Origin: Paenibacillus radicis (ex Xue et al. 2023) | GTDB lineage: Bacteria; Bacillota; Bacilli; Paenibacillales; NBRC-103111 | Direction: 5' to 3' | Length of the DNA: 64,000 bases | Assembly: GCF_024722015.1 (NCBI RefSeq) | Contig: NZ_JANQBD010000001.1 | Coordinates: 62,001-126,000 of the forward strand | Shown here: in pieces, positions 54,356 to 62,192 of the stretch | How positions within the stretch are numbered: position 1 is the stretch's first letter | Layout of the letters: each line of letters begins with the position of its first letter | The notes under the pieces: generated by a model | Seen by the model: only the letters and a program-made list of their open reading frames with translations | What the model was told of the DNA's origin: nothing | The model's database searches: none | Position numbers and translations under genes: made by a program

Positions 54356-54810
54356 AGCACCTGCTCCTCTGCGCATTTTTTAACAAATTCGTTGCGTTTT
54401 GTCAAAAAGCTGAGCATATATCGCTTGAGGAATATAACGTCCGCAGCCTTGCCGATAATGCCAAATGGGGATGTATAATCAAAAGTATCAATCATCAAAG
54501 TTCCGTTATCTTGAGAAATAAATTGATGTTCATGCCAGAAGCGCTGAAAAGCCCCGCTAACCAACTCATCGACAAACCTGTGCGGTGAATCAAACTCAGT
54601 AATTTTTGCAGTCAACCTTTGTTTAATTCCAAAATGGACTGCTTCCCAGGTGACGGTTTCATTTAATTCTATGAGCCCGCTCAATCTTCCGGCGATAGCT
54701 TTCTCTTGAGTTTGGGACGCTGATTTCATATGTATGTCTATACTTCTTGCTAAATCAAAACAAACTTGTACAGGAGCTTGAATGTGGACAGCCATTTTAA
54801 TCACAGGCAT
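54352..54810 (-). CDS. SRPBCC (START-like) family protein
   Basis: A 152-residue cytosolic protein with the START/polyketide-cyclase fold, which binds hydrophobic ligands. Typical stretches are VHIQAPVQVCFDLARSIDIHM at the start, FRLT-like TAKITEFDSPHRFVDELVSGAF, and a C-terminal helix. The ATG at 54808-54810 has GGGAGA six bases upstream; three in-frame residues further up are less good. It is translationally coupled to the TraX-like gene. Ligand unknown. Confidence 0.8.
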   Translation of the reverse strand: MPVIKMAVHIQAPVQVCFDLARSIDIHMKSASQTQEKAIAGRLSGLIELNETVTWEAVHFGIKQRLTAKITEFDSPHRFVDELVSGAFQRFWHEHQFISQDNGTLMIDTFDYTSPFGIIGKAADVIFLKRYMLSFLTKRNEFVKKCAEEQVL

Positions 54811-55007
54811 AAGGATTCTCCCAAGGATCAAATATTAAGTACATATCATGTTTCATTAGGTTTATTCTATCATGCAGAGTAAAGTCAGCAAAGTTTCATA
54901 GCGAGTATTCCAAGCGGAGTAGGGGCGAACAAATACTCTTAGCTAAGCACATTATAATTTACCGTGCATTTTATATAGAGAGTCTAAACGGAAATGAGGT
55001 GATCGAA

Positions 55008-55268
55008 ATGGCTAGTGTAAAAGCTGTTCGTCAACCTGACTTAGTATTGATCAATTGGACAAGAAACCCCCTGGTTCCTGGATCTGCACGCAGAATTACT
55101 GCTGCTCGTATTATTGGCAATGCACAACCTTGCAGATTTACTTTGGTAAAGAATGGGTTGCTTATCAATGCCTTAAACTGCTTATTAGACCATGACATTG
55201 GCTTTAAAGTAGTATTCCAGAAAAAAACTTCAAGCATAAGCGGTTATATGTTGTTGCAACGTAATTGA
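55008..55268 (+). CDS. Small basic protein of unknown function
   Basis: An 86-residue product I do not recognise. It is basic with alternating strand-like stretches (DLVLINWTRNPLVPGSARRI, LLDHDIGFKVVFQ) and no Cys pair, signal or long hydrophobic segment. The ATG at 55008 is preceded by GAGGTGATC, one of the best sites in the window, and there is an AT-rich promoter-like stretch with TATAAT-like boxes upstream (54950-54990), so it is likely real. It stands alone on the plus strand. Confidence 0.65.
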   Translation: MASVKAVRQPDLVLINWTRNPLVPGSARRITAARIIGNAQPCRFTLVKNGLLINALNCLLDHDIGFKVVFQKKTSSISGYMLLQRN

Positions 55269-55361
55269 TGATTGGGTTGCTAGGGGGCAGCGAAAAGGCT
55301 GCTCCTTTGGGGCTCAGAACGGAAATCCTAGGTTCGACCGACCTGCAGCGCCACAACGAGC

Positions 55362-55431
55362 ACTCGGGCGCTCGGGCGTTCGGCGTTCGGCGTTCGGCGT
55401 TCGGCGTTCGGCGCTCGGCGCTCGGGCGCTT
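55362..55431. repeat. Heptanucleotide tandem repeat (GGCGTTC type)
   Basis: About nine copies of a 7-base unit, GGCGTTC and the variants GGCGCTC and GGGCGCTC, in a very GC-rich stretch. No frame across it has a ribosome binding site. Confidence 0.85.
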
Positions 55432-55548
55432 GACGAAGTCATTCGATTGCGTATCCGTTGCGTGCACAGCTCTGCTCAAGCTCAATACGAAACCTTAAGA
55501 ACGGCACACACAACTTTATTAGATCCGATGCCATCGCCTCTTCCCAAA

Positions 55549-55735
55549 AACCTGCATTTTTACATCCTTTTAGTCTTTTATTGATGCTTTTCTTGAATTG
55601 ATACAAAAGTGCATTTATTTTCTCATTCTCAGCTGAGCTGGAACGATTTCCATGAAAATAGATGTACTTTCGCAGGTATTTTCTCTTAACAGCAATTTCG
55701 ATAGAAAAATAACTGCATTTTCGCAGGATTTTGTG
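55549..55735. repeat. Degenerate TGCA...TTCGCAGG repeats
   Basis: Four diverged units of about 50-58 bases, beginning CTGCATTTTTACATCC, GTGCATTTATTTTC, GTACTTTCGCAGGTATTTTC and CTGCATTTTCGCAGGATTTT. Similar palindromes (ATTTCCATGAAAAT, ATTTCGATAGAAAA) lie between. The 55269-56261 gap otherwise holds no gene I can support. Confidence 0.5.
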
Positions 55736-56150
55736 TGGGCTGATGGTAGGAGGAGGGGCAAACATTGATTTTGAGGTTGCGCTCAATTTGTTCTTTTTTC
55801 TTACGTGGCTCTGCATCCCCACTGACTTCAACGATACTGGTTCAATTAAGCTGCGGCGAACTCAAGCAATAAGCACATTCTGAGTTAACACAACGGCTTC
55901 TCTTTGGCAGTCACGTACGGCTATTACCAAGATCAGCTACTTCCATAACTAAGTTTTTAATCATGCCTACCGCTGCTGACTGCAACTATAGACCCTAAAA
56001 ATTGAAACAAGGTGTTATCAAATAAATTTGTGAGACGATAGGACTTACGGTTGGCGTATTTTTTAAGCTAATAATTATCTGTTTTTAAGGCTGCGTTAAT
56101 CTGCGACGGTTAATCTTAAGACACATCCTAGATCACTATTCACATATAGT

Positions 56151-56189
56151 AAATCGGACTTACAGCTTAAAACGTTGTAGGTCTGATTT
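56151..56189. repeat. Fourteen-base hairpin in the gene-poor stretch
   Basis: 56151-56164 can pair with 56176-56189 over 14 positions, including two G-U pairs when read as plus-strand RNA, with an 11-base loop. No T run. The 55832-56261 interval shows nothing else I recognise. Confidence 0.5.
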
Positions 56190-56261
56190 CCATTTATGGT
56201 TTCTTTTTTCGTCCTGGGGCTATTTTCATACATACTCATGTTGATTCAAATTAGTACCACG

Positions 56262-56458
56262 TCAGCTCGACAACTGCTTGTGAACGACCTTTTGCATTTA
56301 GTTTTTGCATGACCTTGGAAATATGGTTACGCACTGTTTTCTCGCTTGAACAATTGCTTTGCGATATCCTTGGTTGTTTTGTCCTGCACCAACAGTTCGA
56401 ATACTTCATGTTCACGATTGGTTAGCAAAAATTTGCTTTTTCGGTCGCTGCCCTTCAA
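56262..56458 (-). pseudogene. Decayed duplicate of gerE
   Basis: A second copy of nearly all of gerE, about 93 percent identical over 197 bases by eye to 57066-57264. The TTG start (56456-56458) and KGSDRKSKF-like opening remain. A net loss of two bases near 56350 shifts the frame in the helix-turn-helix region, and the last eight or nine codons are missing. It also lacks the strong GGAGGGG site of the intact gene. It is 800 bases downstream of gerE in the direction of transcription. Confidence 0.88.
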
Positions 56459-56484
56459 GGGCAAAAATACTATGTATTTCGGTT

Positions 56485-56658
56485 TCACTTTATCCTAAGC
56501 ACAAACTTGCTCACATGATTAAATTCTGTGCCGGCACAATAAAACCCAACTCGATCAATCGCCTTATGCAACCTTTCATTCTCTTCCCGTAGCCGCCTAA
56601 TTTGCCCCACATAAGCAGCCTTTTCTATTTCGAATAATTCCCTCTCAATTTCACCCAT
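56485..56658 (-). CDS. Very small coiled-coil protein
   Basis: A 57-residue product: MGEIERELFEIEKAAYVGQI, then RRLREENERLHKAIDRVGF, then a short Cys/His-bearing tail. The first 40 residues have a heptad-like, highly charged pattern. The ATG at 56656-56658 has AGGAGGG eight bases upstream, which supports expression. It lies between gerE and its pseudogene copy. I do not recognise it. A fortuitous frame cannot be ruled out. Confidence 0.5.
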   Translation of the reverse strand: MGEIERELFEIEKAAYVGQIRRLREENERLHKAIDRVGFYCAGTEFNHVSKFVLRIK

Positions 56659-56956
56659 AAGATATGCCCTCCTCATGTTCCTCAATATTCAAATATCATC
56701 CGTAACTAATTAAGTTAACCTGCGTATGATTTCATTGATGGAACGTGAAAAAAATGGATAAAATCGGTTTATTTATTATCGCTACTCTTGGTCGTACCAG
56801 ATACCATCCGCTCACCCACCACTCCACGTCCTTCGAACGTAAGAGACTCGCAGTTCTCCCCTCCTGCAAAATTTTTTATGAAACCCATTTAAGCAACCGA
56901 GTTCAAAAACGAAATATGGATGGACCTGAGAAAATGAATAATCAGTTATTACATTT

Positions 56957-57014
56957 AAAAAAAAGCAAAGAACCTTCTCTGTTCGCATCCGTAAGGATCA
57001 CGTAGAAAGAAGGC
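56957..57014 (-). terminator. Terminator of gerE
   Basis: Imperfect stem CCTTCTTTCT with AGAGAAGG, with a smaller GATCC/GGATG pairing inside, followed by eight T on the minus strand. The 56659-57039 gap holds no other recognised element. Confidence 0.6.
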
Positions 57015-57039
57015 TGGGCGTATTGAGTGTGAAAAAATA

Positions 57040-57264
57040 TCAGATTTGTAACTCCCCAAGCTTTATCAGCTCGACAACTGCTTGTGAACGACCTTTTACA
57101 TTTAGTTTTTGCATGACGTTGGATATATGGTTACGCACCGTTTTCTCGCTGATAAACAGTTGCTGTGCGATATCCTTGGTTGTTTTGTCCTGCACCAACA
57201 GTTCGAATACTTCGCGTTCACGATTGGTTAGTAAAAATTTGCTTTTTTGGTCGCTGCCCTTCAA
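57040..57264 (-). CDS. gerE: Spore coat/germination regulator GerE
   Basis: Late mother-cell transcription factor that acts with sigma K on coat genes. The 74-residue product is just a LuxR-type helix-turn-helix and matches Bacillus GerE nearly residue for residue in LTNREREVFELLVQDKTTKD and KTVRNHISNVMQKLNVKGRS. The start is TTG at 57262-57264, after GGAGGGGTGACAC. Single-gene unit with a terminator. A frameshifted near-copy lies about 800 bases downstream. Confidence 0.97.
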   Translation of the reverse strand: MKGSDQKSKFLLTNREREVFELLVQDKTTKDIAQQLFISEKTVRNHISNVMQKLNVKGRSQAVVELIKLGELQI

Positions 57265-57424
57265 GTGTCACCCCTCCTTGCCCGGGTTTTTGTATCATTT
57301 CAAGGTGTAGGGATACAGTCAAGTTAGTTTATGAAGGGCAGTAACTAATGGTGCAGTGATGCGGAAAAATGGGCATTTCATTGGCCTTCTCATTGCCGAC
57401 CTATGTTTGACAAGAGCTTCTATC

Positions 57425-58549
57425 CTACCTCAGCCACAGCAGTGGTTGACGGATGGCAATATTCCGACGAACCTCCATATCCGAAGGATCAGGATCAAGA
57501 CTCATCCACAGCTCGATGAAGTCCTCCTGCTCCAACGCGAGTCCGGCAAATAATAGCAAAGATACTTTAGCTGGCCATCCGTCAAAATGCTCAACATCGG
57601 GAGGATACGGCCAAGAAGCTTTATCCTTCATGTATGGGAACAGGTAGGACAGTCCTTTGGCTATCCCACGTCCGTCCGGCAGCTCATAAGTCCACAGGTT
57701 GTCCTCTGGAGTAGATAGAATATGGCATAATGTGACCATATTATCCAGCACGAAGATAGCGTAACCGTAAGGCTTCGTGCGCGCAAGCTCGCGTGGAAAG
57801 CTTCCATCCAGTGCCATCTGATCAGGGAGGATCAATTCCTTATATCGCTGTCTGCAGAACGAGAGCATGTCTTCATTGCCGGTAAACCGAGCGAAGGCCG
57901 CGGCTTGAACAAACCAACAAACTCCGTGGTTGTTGTCGGCATTCATTTCCTCTATTCCATTCTCATGAGTACTCATCCAGACCAAATAATCGCTGAACCA
58001 CTGCTTCAATCCCAAATAGATTTCTTTGGTCATAGAAGGCGAAGCTTGGAGGGCTTCTATGGCAGCAGGCACATCGATTAGATGCAGCGTATCGATGATA
58101 CCAATGCCTCTGCCGGAGCAAATGCCGGGGATCGCTTGTGCGTACAGCAGATGCGGATTCATCTTGGTCGCTTCATCCAGGAAAAATTCGCACAGCATCT
58201 GGATCGCTTTCTGTGCGTAAGCCTCATCCGCACTTATTACATATGCGGCGGCCAAGTTAGCGACATGAGTTCTCATGCTGCGTAAAAACATACGATGGCT
58301 GTCAAAATTGCCAGGGTTACTTTCACCATCCCGACGAATATAAGGTAGGCCATCCGTTGTATCGGGATTCGGCCACCAATAGTCACCATTGGAATAATAG
58401 TCATGAGGTCCGCCCTCGCTTTGCGGAGCAACAGCATCTGTAATATGGATAGGACACGCTGCCAGCGATGCATTGGCATGCTTTCGAATCCATTCATCGT
58501 CAAATAGAGAAGGGCGCTTCTGCAGTGTACCCTTAATGAGTGTATTCAT
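57425..58549 (-). CDS. Alginate lyase family protein
   Basis: A 374-residue alpha/alpha-toroid protein of the alginate lyase family (PF05426-like). Recognised by GDYWWPNPDTTDGLPYIRRD, NNHGVCWFVQAAAFA (the catalytic N-N-H region) and FPRELARTKPYGYAIFVLDN. No signal peptide, so probably cytosolic, which suits an oligosaccharide-cleaving role. Substrate is a polyuronate or another acidic glycan; not determinable. The AraC-type gene lies 230 bases upstream on the same strand and probably controls it. Confidence 0.85.
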   Translation of the reverse strand: MNTLIKGTLQKRPSLFDDEWIRKHANASLAACPIHITDAVAPQSEGGPHDYYSNGDYWWPNPDTTDGLPYIRRDGESNPGNFDSHRMFLRSMRTHVANLAAAYVISADEAYAQKAIQMLCEFFLDEATKMNPHLLYAQAIPGICSGRGIGIIDTLHLIDVPAAIEALQASPSMTKEIYLGLKQWFSDYLVWMSTHENGIEEMNADNNHGVCWFVQAAAFARFTGNEDMLSFCRQRYKELILPDQMALDGSFPRELARTKPYGYAIFVLDNMVTLCHILSTPEDNLWTYELPDGRGIAKGLSYLFPYMKDKASWPYPPDVEHFDGWPAKVSLLLFAGLALEQEDFIELWMSLDPDPSDMEVRRNIAIRQPLLWLR

Positions 58550-58727
58550 AATTAGTATCCTTTCCCTTCAAACCATATTTAGCTGCATCTCAACAGCGCA
58601 AACTCTTCCTTTTTCCTGATAGGTTGTTTTAGCTCCACTAAAAGTATAAAGCAATGGCTGCCCACCGAATATAGATTATCCTCAGTTGTTTTTTGCTTAT
58701 CTTCATTTCTTACACCCGATTCCACAC

Positions 58728-58775
58728 AAAAAAAAGCGCAGCCTGCCTAATAAAGTATGACAGGATGCTCTCGTG
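58728..58775 (-). terminator. Terminator of the AraC-type gene
   Basis: Imperfect stem (AGCATCCTG with CAGGCTGCGCT) followed by eight T on the minus strand, directly after the stop. Confidence 0.6.
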
Positions 58776-58779
58776 AGTT

Positions 58780-59670
58780 TTAATATTGCTGCTCGATTCT
58801 CCACTCGTTGGCAAAATCAAGCTCCAAAATAATGTCCTTACCGACTGCATTAACAAGAGATTGCCGATATTGGGAAGGTGTCACCCCAAGCCGTTTTTTT
58901 AGCATCTTACTTAAATACGGAAGCGTCCAGCCAACTTTCTCAGCTACCTCCGTAATCGGCAATGCAGAAAATTCCAAATATTCCATAGCTTTCTCGAGTC
59001 GAATTTCCTGCAAAAACTGGATCGGTGGCATTCCCGTTATATCGTTGAATATTTTGACCAAATAATTCGGATTAAAGCCAAATTGATCAGCTAACAACTG
59101 GAGTGTAATTTTCTGGGCAAAGTTCTCCTTAACATAATGGACAATCGGTTCGTTACCATTAGTTGAAGGATATACCGAAGCATAAGGACCCGATTGCTCC
59201 AAGGCAGATCCAGCTTCATGAAGAAGCGATATTAGAGTGCTTTTAAACCCGGCTTCTATTCGCATAGGATGAACGGAGTCCGGGTTGCGCATCTGCAGCA
59301 AGGACATCTTATACCATTGCTTAATTTCAGGTAAAGCAGTGCCTTTGCAAGGGTAATACGAGGATTGCTCAGCGAACGCATCTATCATCCGCTCGTCTGT
59401 CAAATGGAATTTAAAATCAAGGGTTACAGCTTGCTTTTCAAACTGAAAGCTATGCGGTATCCCCCTGAGAAATAAGTAGGCCGAGCTTTCTTTAACCGGA
59501 TGACGCTGCTCTCCGATCCATACTTCTCCGCTGTTGCCGGATAATATTACAAGCAGCTGATCGTAGTCACCATGTTGATGCGCTTCTACACGGCTGCCTT
59601 CCGGATAATCTATCCTTGCAGTCCATAGCAAGCGCAATTGCGAGTCTCTTAAAGCTTTCATGTTCATCAT
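58780..59670 (-). CDS. AraC family transcriptional regulator
   Basis: A 296-residue regulator. A cupin-like sensor domain (about residues 15-110; EAHQHGDYDQLLVILSG, YLFLRGIPHSF) is joined to a C-terminal double helix-turn-helix (about 190-290; LQLLADQFGFNPNYLVKIF, ITEVAEKVGWTLPYLSKML, RLGVTPSQYRQ). Such proteins usually answer to a sugar and act on the adjacent gene, here the alginate lyase family gene. The ATG at 59670 is followed by another one codon later with a slightly better distance to GGAAGG. Confidence 0.9.
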   Translation of the reverse strand: MMNMKALRDSQLRLLWTARIDYPEGSRVEAHQHGDYDQLLVILSGNSGEVWIGEQRHPVKESSAYLFLRGIPHSFQFEKQAVTLDFKFHLTDERMIDAFAEQSSYYPCKGTALPEIKQWYKMSLLQMRNPDSVHPMRIEAGFKSTLISLLHEAGSALEQSGPYASVYPSTNGNEPIVHYVKENFAQKITLQLLADQFGFNPNYLVKIFNDITGMPPIQFLQEIRLEKAMEYLEFSALPITEVAEKVGWTLPYLSKMLKKRLGVTPSQYRQSLVNAVGKDIILELDFANEWRIEQQY

Positions 59671-59697
59671 TGCGCCTTCCGGATTAACGATTCCCTC

Positions 59698-60180
59698 TTA
59701 ATTCGTAAGCTGCTTTTTTTCTAAAGCCGGCTCTTGTCGAGCTGTACAATATTTACAGCGAACTGCCTGCTCAGGAATTTCTGATAAACATTCCGGGCAT
59801 TCCACCATAATCTTTTTCGGCTCAGGCTTGTCCTGCTGCTTTTTACGCAGCCTGTTCAATTGCTTAACTGCAATGAATATTACAAAGGCCACAATTAAAA
59901 AATCTAGTATTGTATTAATAAAAAGACCGTAATTAAGCGTCGGAGCCGTAGCTTCCTTGGCTTTTGCCAAGCTTTCGTAGTGAACCCCGTTCAAGCTGAT
60001 AAACAGTTCTTTAAAATCTACTCGGCCAAGCAGCAATCCGATCGGCGGCATAACTATATCATTAACTATAGACGTCACTACCTTGCCAAAAGCGCCTCCG
60101 ATGATTACACCAATAGCTAATTCTATCATGTTGCCCTTCATTGCAAATTCCTTGAACTCTTTTAATATCTTGGATGGCAT
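59698..60180 (-). CDS. mscL: Large-conductance mechanosensitive channel with zinc-ribbon tail
   Basis: Pentameric channel that vents solutes on hypo-osmotic shock. The 160-residue product has the N-terminal helix ([20 protein letters not shown]), TM1 with [21 protein letters not shown], and TM2 ([18 protein letters not shown]). The tail carries two CxxC pairs, CPEC and CKYC, 11 residues apart, as in a zinc ribbon, which most MscL lack. The ATG at 60178-60180 has AAAGGAAG upstream. Not linked to the AraC gene by a terminator, though direction is the same. Confidence 0.95.
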   Translation of the reverse strand: MPSKILKEFKEFAMKGNMIELAIGVIIGGAFGKVVTSIVNDIVMPPIGLLLGRVDFKELFISLNGVHYESLAKAKEATAPTLNYGLFINTILDFLIVAFVIFIAVKQLNRLRKKQQDKPEPKKIMVECPECLSEIPEQAVRCKYCTARQEPALEKKQLTN

Positions 60181-60286
60181 ACTATACTTCCTTTCCATAA
60201 AAATAAGTTTTAATATTCATCTATGATAACCGATTTTTAATCTCAGGTCGATGTAGCTCTCACTAGGCGATTTCTATAGGTTGAAT

Positions 60287-60331
60287 AGAAAAAACCACCC
60301 TGAACCGTTTAGCGGTTTCGGAATGGTTTGA
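60287..60331 (-). terminator. Terminator of the CAP-domain gene
   Basis: Stem AAACCATTCCGAAACCG with CGGTTCAGGGTGGTTT, loop five bases, then T-rich sequence on the minus strand. Confidence 0.85.
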
Positions 60332-60372
60332 CGGCTGATATGTCTTATATGGATAAGTTTAATGGGTATAAC

Positions 60373-61284
60373 CTATTTACGGATAAATTGTTCGGTAAGC
60401 ATTTTGCCGCATGAACCGCCATCGACAATACCGATGCCGATCTCTGTAAAATCCGCGCTCAAGATTTTAGCTTTGTGGCCAGGAGAGTTCATCAATGCTT
60501 GATGTGCCGCTGTTACAGTTTGGTTGCAGGCTATATTCTCTCCCGCTGACGAATAGCTGATTCCGAATTGCTTCATCATATCAGTGGGCGAGCCATAGGT
60601 CTCAGATTGATGGGAAAAGTAATTGTTGTCCACCATATCCTTACTTTTCAGCCGCGCTGTATTAGATAATTCCATATTAATAGTTAATGGGGCTAGCCCC
60701 GCTTCTTGTCTCACTTGATTGATCAGATCGACCAATTGCCGTTCTTGAGCTGTCACCCCAGTGGATGAATCCGGGGCAGGCGCAGGTTCGGGTTTGGGAG
60801 TCGGATTAACTTCCGGTTTGGGTACAGATTCTGATTCGGGCGTTGGATTAACCTCCGGTTTGGGTTCAGATTCTGATTCGGGCGTTGGATTAACCTCCGG
60901 TTTGGGTTCAGATTCTGATTCGGGAGTCGGATTAACTTCCGGCTTGGGTACAGGCGTAGGGGTTGGAGTTTGCTTTTTGGCAATTTTAGCATTGCCGTAA
61001 GCCCATAGAATCGACTGAAGCGTCTGATCATCTACTGTCCCTGTAATCGGCAATCCATATGCCTTTTGAAATAGCTTAACGCTGGATTCCGTAACCGCAC
61101 CATAATATCCCGTTATGTTTCCCGGAAAATAGCCCAGCGATTTCAGCATCCCTTGGATTGTATACACATCAGGCCCTTTAGCTCCTTTACCAAAAGCAAA
61201 GGCCGTAGTATTAACAGACAGGAACAAGAGCAGACAAAGCACCACGGTGAGGCAGGTTTTACTCCTTCTCAGCTTGCCGAACAT
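60373..61284 (-). CDS. Secreted CAP-domain protein with peptidoglycan-binding domain
   Basis: A 303-residue exported protein of the YkwD/SCP-like class. Order: signal peptide (cleavage near AFAFG); PG_binding_1 domain (about 32-90; VYTIQGMLKSLGYFPGNITG); linker with 14-residue repeats of the type PKPEVNPTPESESE; CAP domain (about 178-303; LVDLINQVRQEAGLAPL, YFSHQSETYGSP, AGENIACNQTV, NSPGHKAKIL). GGAGGTATTGAACC precedes the ATG. A role at the wall or spore coat is inferred from family. The linker repeats are near identical at DNA level. Confidence 0.9.
   Translation of the reverse strand: MFGKLRRSKTCLTVVLCLLLFLSVNTTAFAFGKGAKGPDVYTIQGMLKSLGYFPGNITGYYGAVTESSVKLFQKAYGLPITGTVDDQTLQSILWAYGNAKIAKKQTPTPTPVPKPEVNPTPESESEPKPEVNPTPESESEPKPEVNPTPESESVPKPEVNPTPKPEPAPAPDSSTGVTAQERQLVDLINQVRQEAGLAPLTINMELSNTARLKSKDMVDNNYFSHQSETYGSPTDMMKQFGISYSSAGENIACNQTVTAAHQALMNSPGHKAKILSADFTEIGIGIVDGGSCGKMLTEQFIRK
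60791..60960. repeat. 42-base minisatellite in the CAP-protein linker
   Basis: About four copies of a 42-base unit (14 codons) encoding PKPEVNPTPESESE. The two central copies are almost identical. Confidence 0.85.
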
Positions 61285-61363
61285 GGTTCAATACCTCCAT
61301 GATTGGATTTGCGTTCATTCCAAGCATCCCCAAATATGCTGCCTTCTTATGCAAAAATAAACC

Positions 61364-61404
61364 AAAAACCTGGTCAGAGCTTACTTAACTCTGACCAGGT
61401 TTTT
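61364..61404 (-). terminator. Terminator of the YcnI-like gene
   Basis: Sixteen-base perfect stem (61364-61379 with 61389-61404), nine-base loop, five T at the end. Works in both directions. Confidence 0.95.
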
Positions 61405-61428
61405 GATTTGCTACATCACCGCTAATGA

Positions 61429-62100
61429 TTAACGAGCTGCTTTGCGTTTGGATAAAGCAATCAAGAGTGACACAAGTCCTAATAACAACGCTGCTATAGA
61501 TAAGTACAACGGTGTTTGTGATTGATTCTGCATCGCTGGAGCAGCGGCAGTTCCTGCTTTTGCTGCATCCCCAGCAGCTGCCGCAGGGGTAGAAGCATTC
61601 GTATTGCCATGGCTGTCAGCAGTCGCGCCTGAAGGCTTAGGAGTCACTTTAGTGACAGATGCCGGTTTATCAGAGCCATCCGCCCCTACCCATTCTACAA
61701 CACTTCCGTCTTTATAGGTTTGGTAGGCTTTCCAACTAATGGCCGTTGCAGCATCTGCTACTTTTCCTTGCATGTAGAACTCCCCGAATTCTGTTGACGA
61801 CAAGCCTTCTCCGGTAGCAGTCCAAATAACACCGGTAATTTTGCCTGAAGCGTCTTTCGTCAGCTCGTATTTCCAGCCTGGCTTCGGCTCAAACCGGGAT
61901 ACGGAAACTGCGTCCAATGGAAATTTCACTTCCACTTTAACTGTCGGTATATCCTTTTCAGAAGGCACTCGAACAGCAAACTTCTCATAAGATCCTTGTA
62001 CAGCTTCTTTAGGCAATACAGTGACATGTGCGCTGGCAGCTCCCGCTCCAATCATAGAGAACAGCAAGCAAAATAAAATGATCCGACTTGTTTTTTTCAT
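61429..62100 (-). CDS. YcnI-like (DUF1775) cell-surface protein
   Basis: A 223-residue exported protein: signal peptide ending near GAASA-His, then a DUF1775 beta-sandwich (about 25-145) with the mature N-terminal HVTV stretch that in B. subtilis YcnI binds copper, EKFAVRVPSEKDIPTVKVEV and FEPKPGWKYELTKD. An Ala/Thr-rich linker and a C-terminal transmembrane helix with the basic end KRKAAR follow, so it is anchored to the cell surface. The start ATG at 62098-62100 is nine bases after GAGGGG. No ycnJ neighbour; a two-component system stands upstream. Confidence 0.88.
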   Translation of the reverse strand: MKKTSRIILFCLLFSMIGAGAASAHVTVLPKEAVQGSYEKFAVRVPSEKDIPTVKVEVKFPLDAVSVSRFEPKPGWKYELTKDASGKITGVIWTATGEGLSSTEFGEFYMQGKVADAATAISWKAYQTYKDGSVVEWVGADGSDKPASVTKVTPKPSGATADSHGNTNASTPAAAAGDAAKAGTAAAPAMQNQSQTPLYLSIAALLLGLVSLLIALSKRKAAR

Positions 62101-62192
62101 AGTAAACATCCCCTCAGGTATCGTGATTTCCTAGTCTTACTCTACTGCATCCAAGATGCAATGAATATGACTCCTTCGGGCTATTTGTACAT

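Noticed and set aside
55362..55431. Possible CRISPR-like array
   Set aside because: The repeat unit is only seven bases, without spacers and without cas genes.
55439..55831. Minus-strand frame of 130 codons
   Set aside because: It spans the degenerate TTCGCAGG repeats, lacks a ribosome binding site and has repeat-derived, low-information sequence.
56745..57005. Plus-strand frame of 86 codons opposite the gerE end
   Set aside because: No ribosome binding site, and it runs through the gerE terminator.
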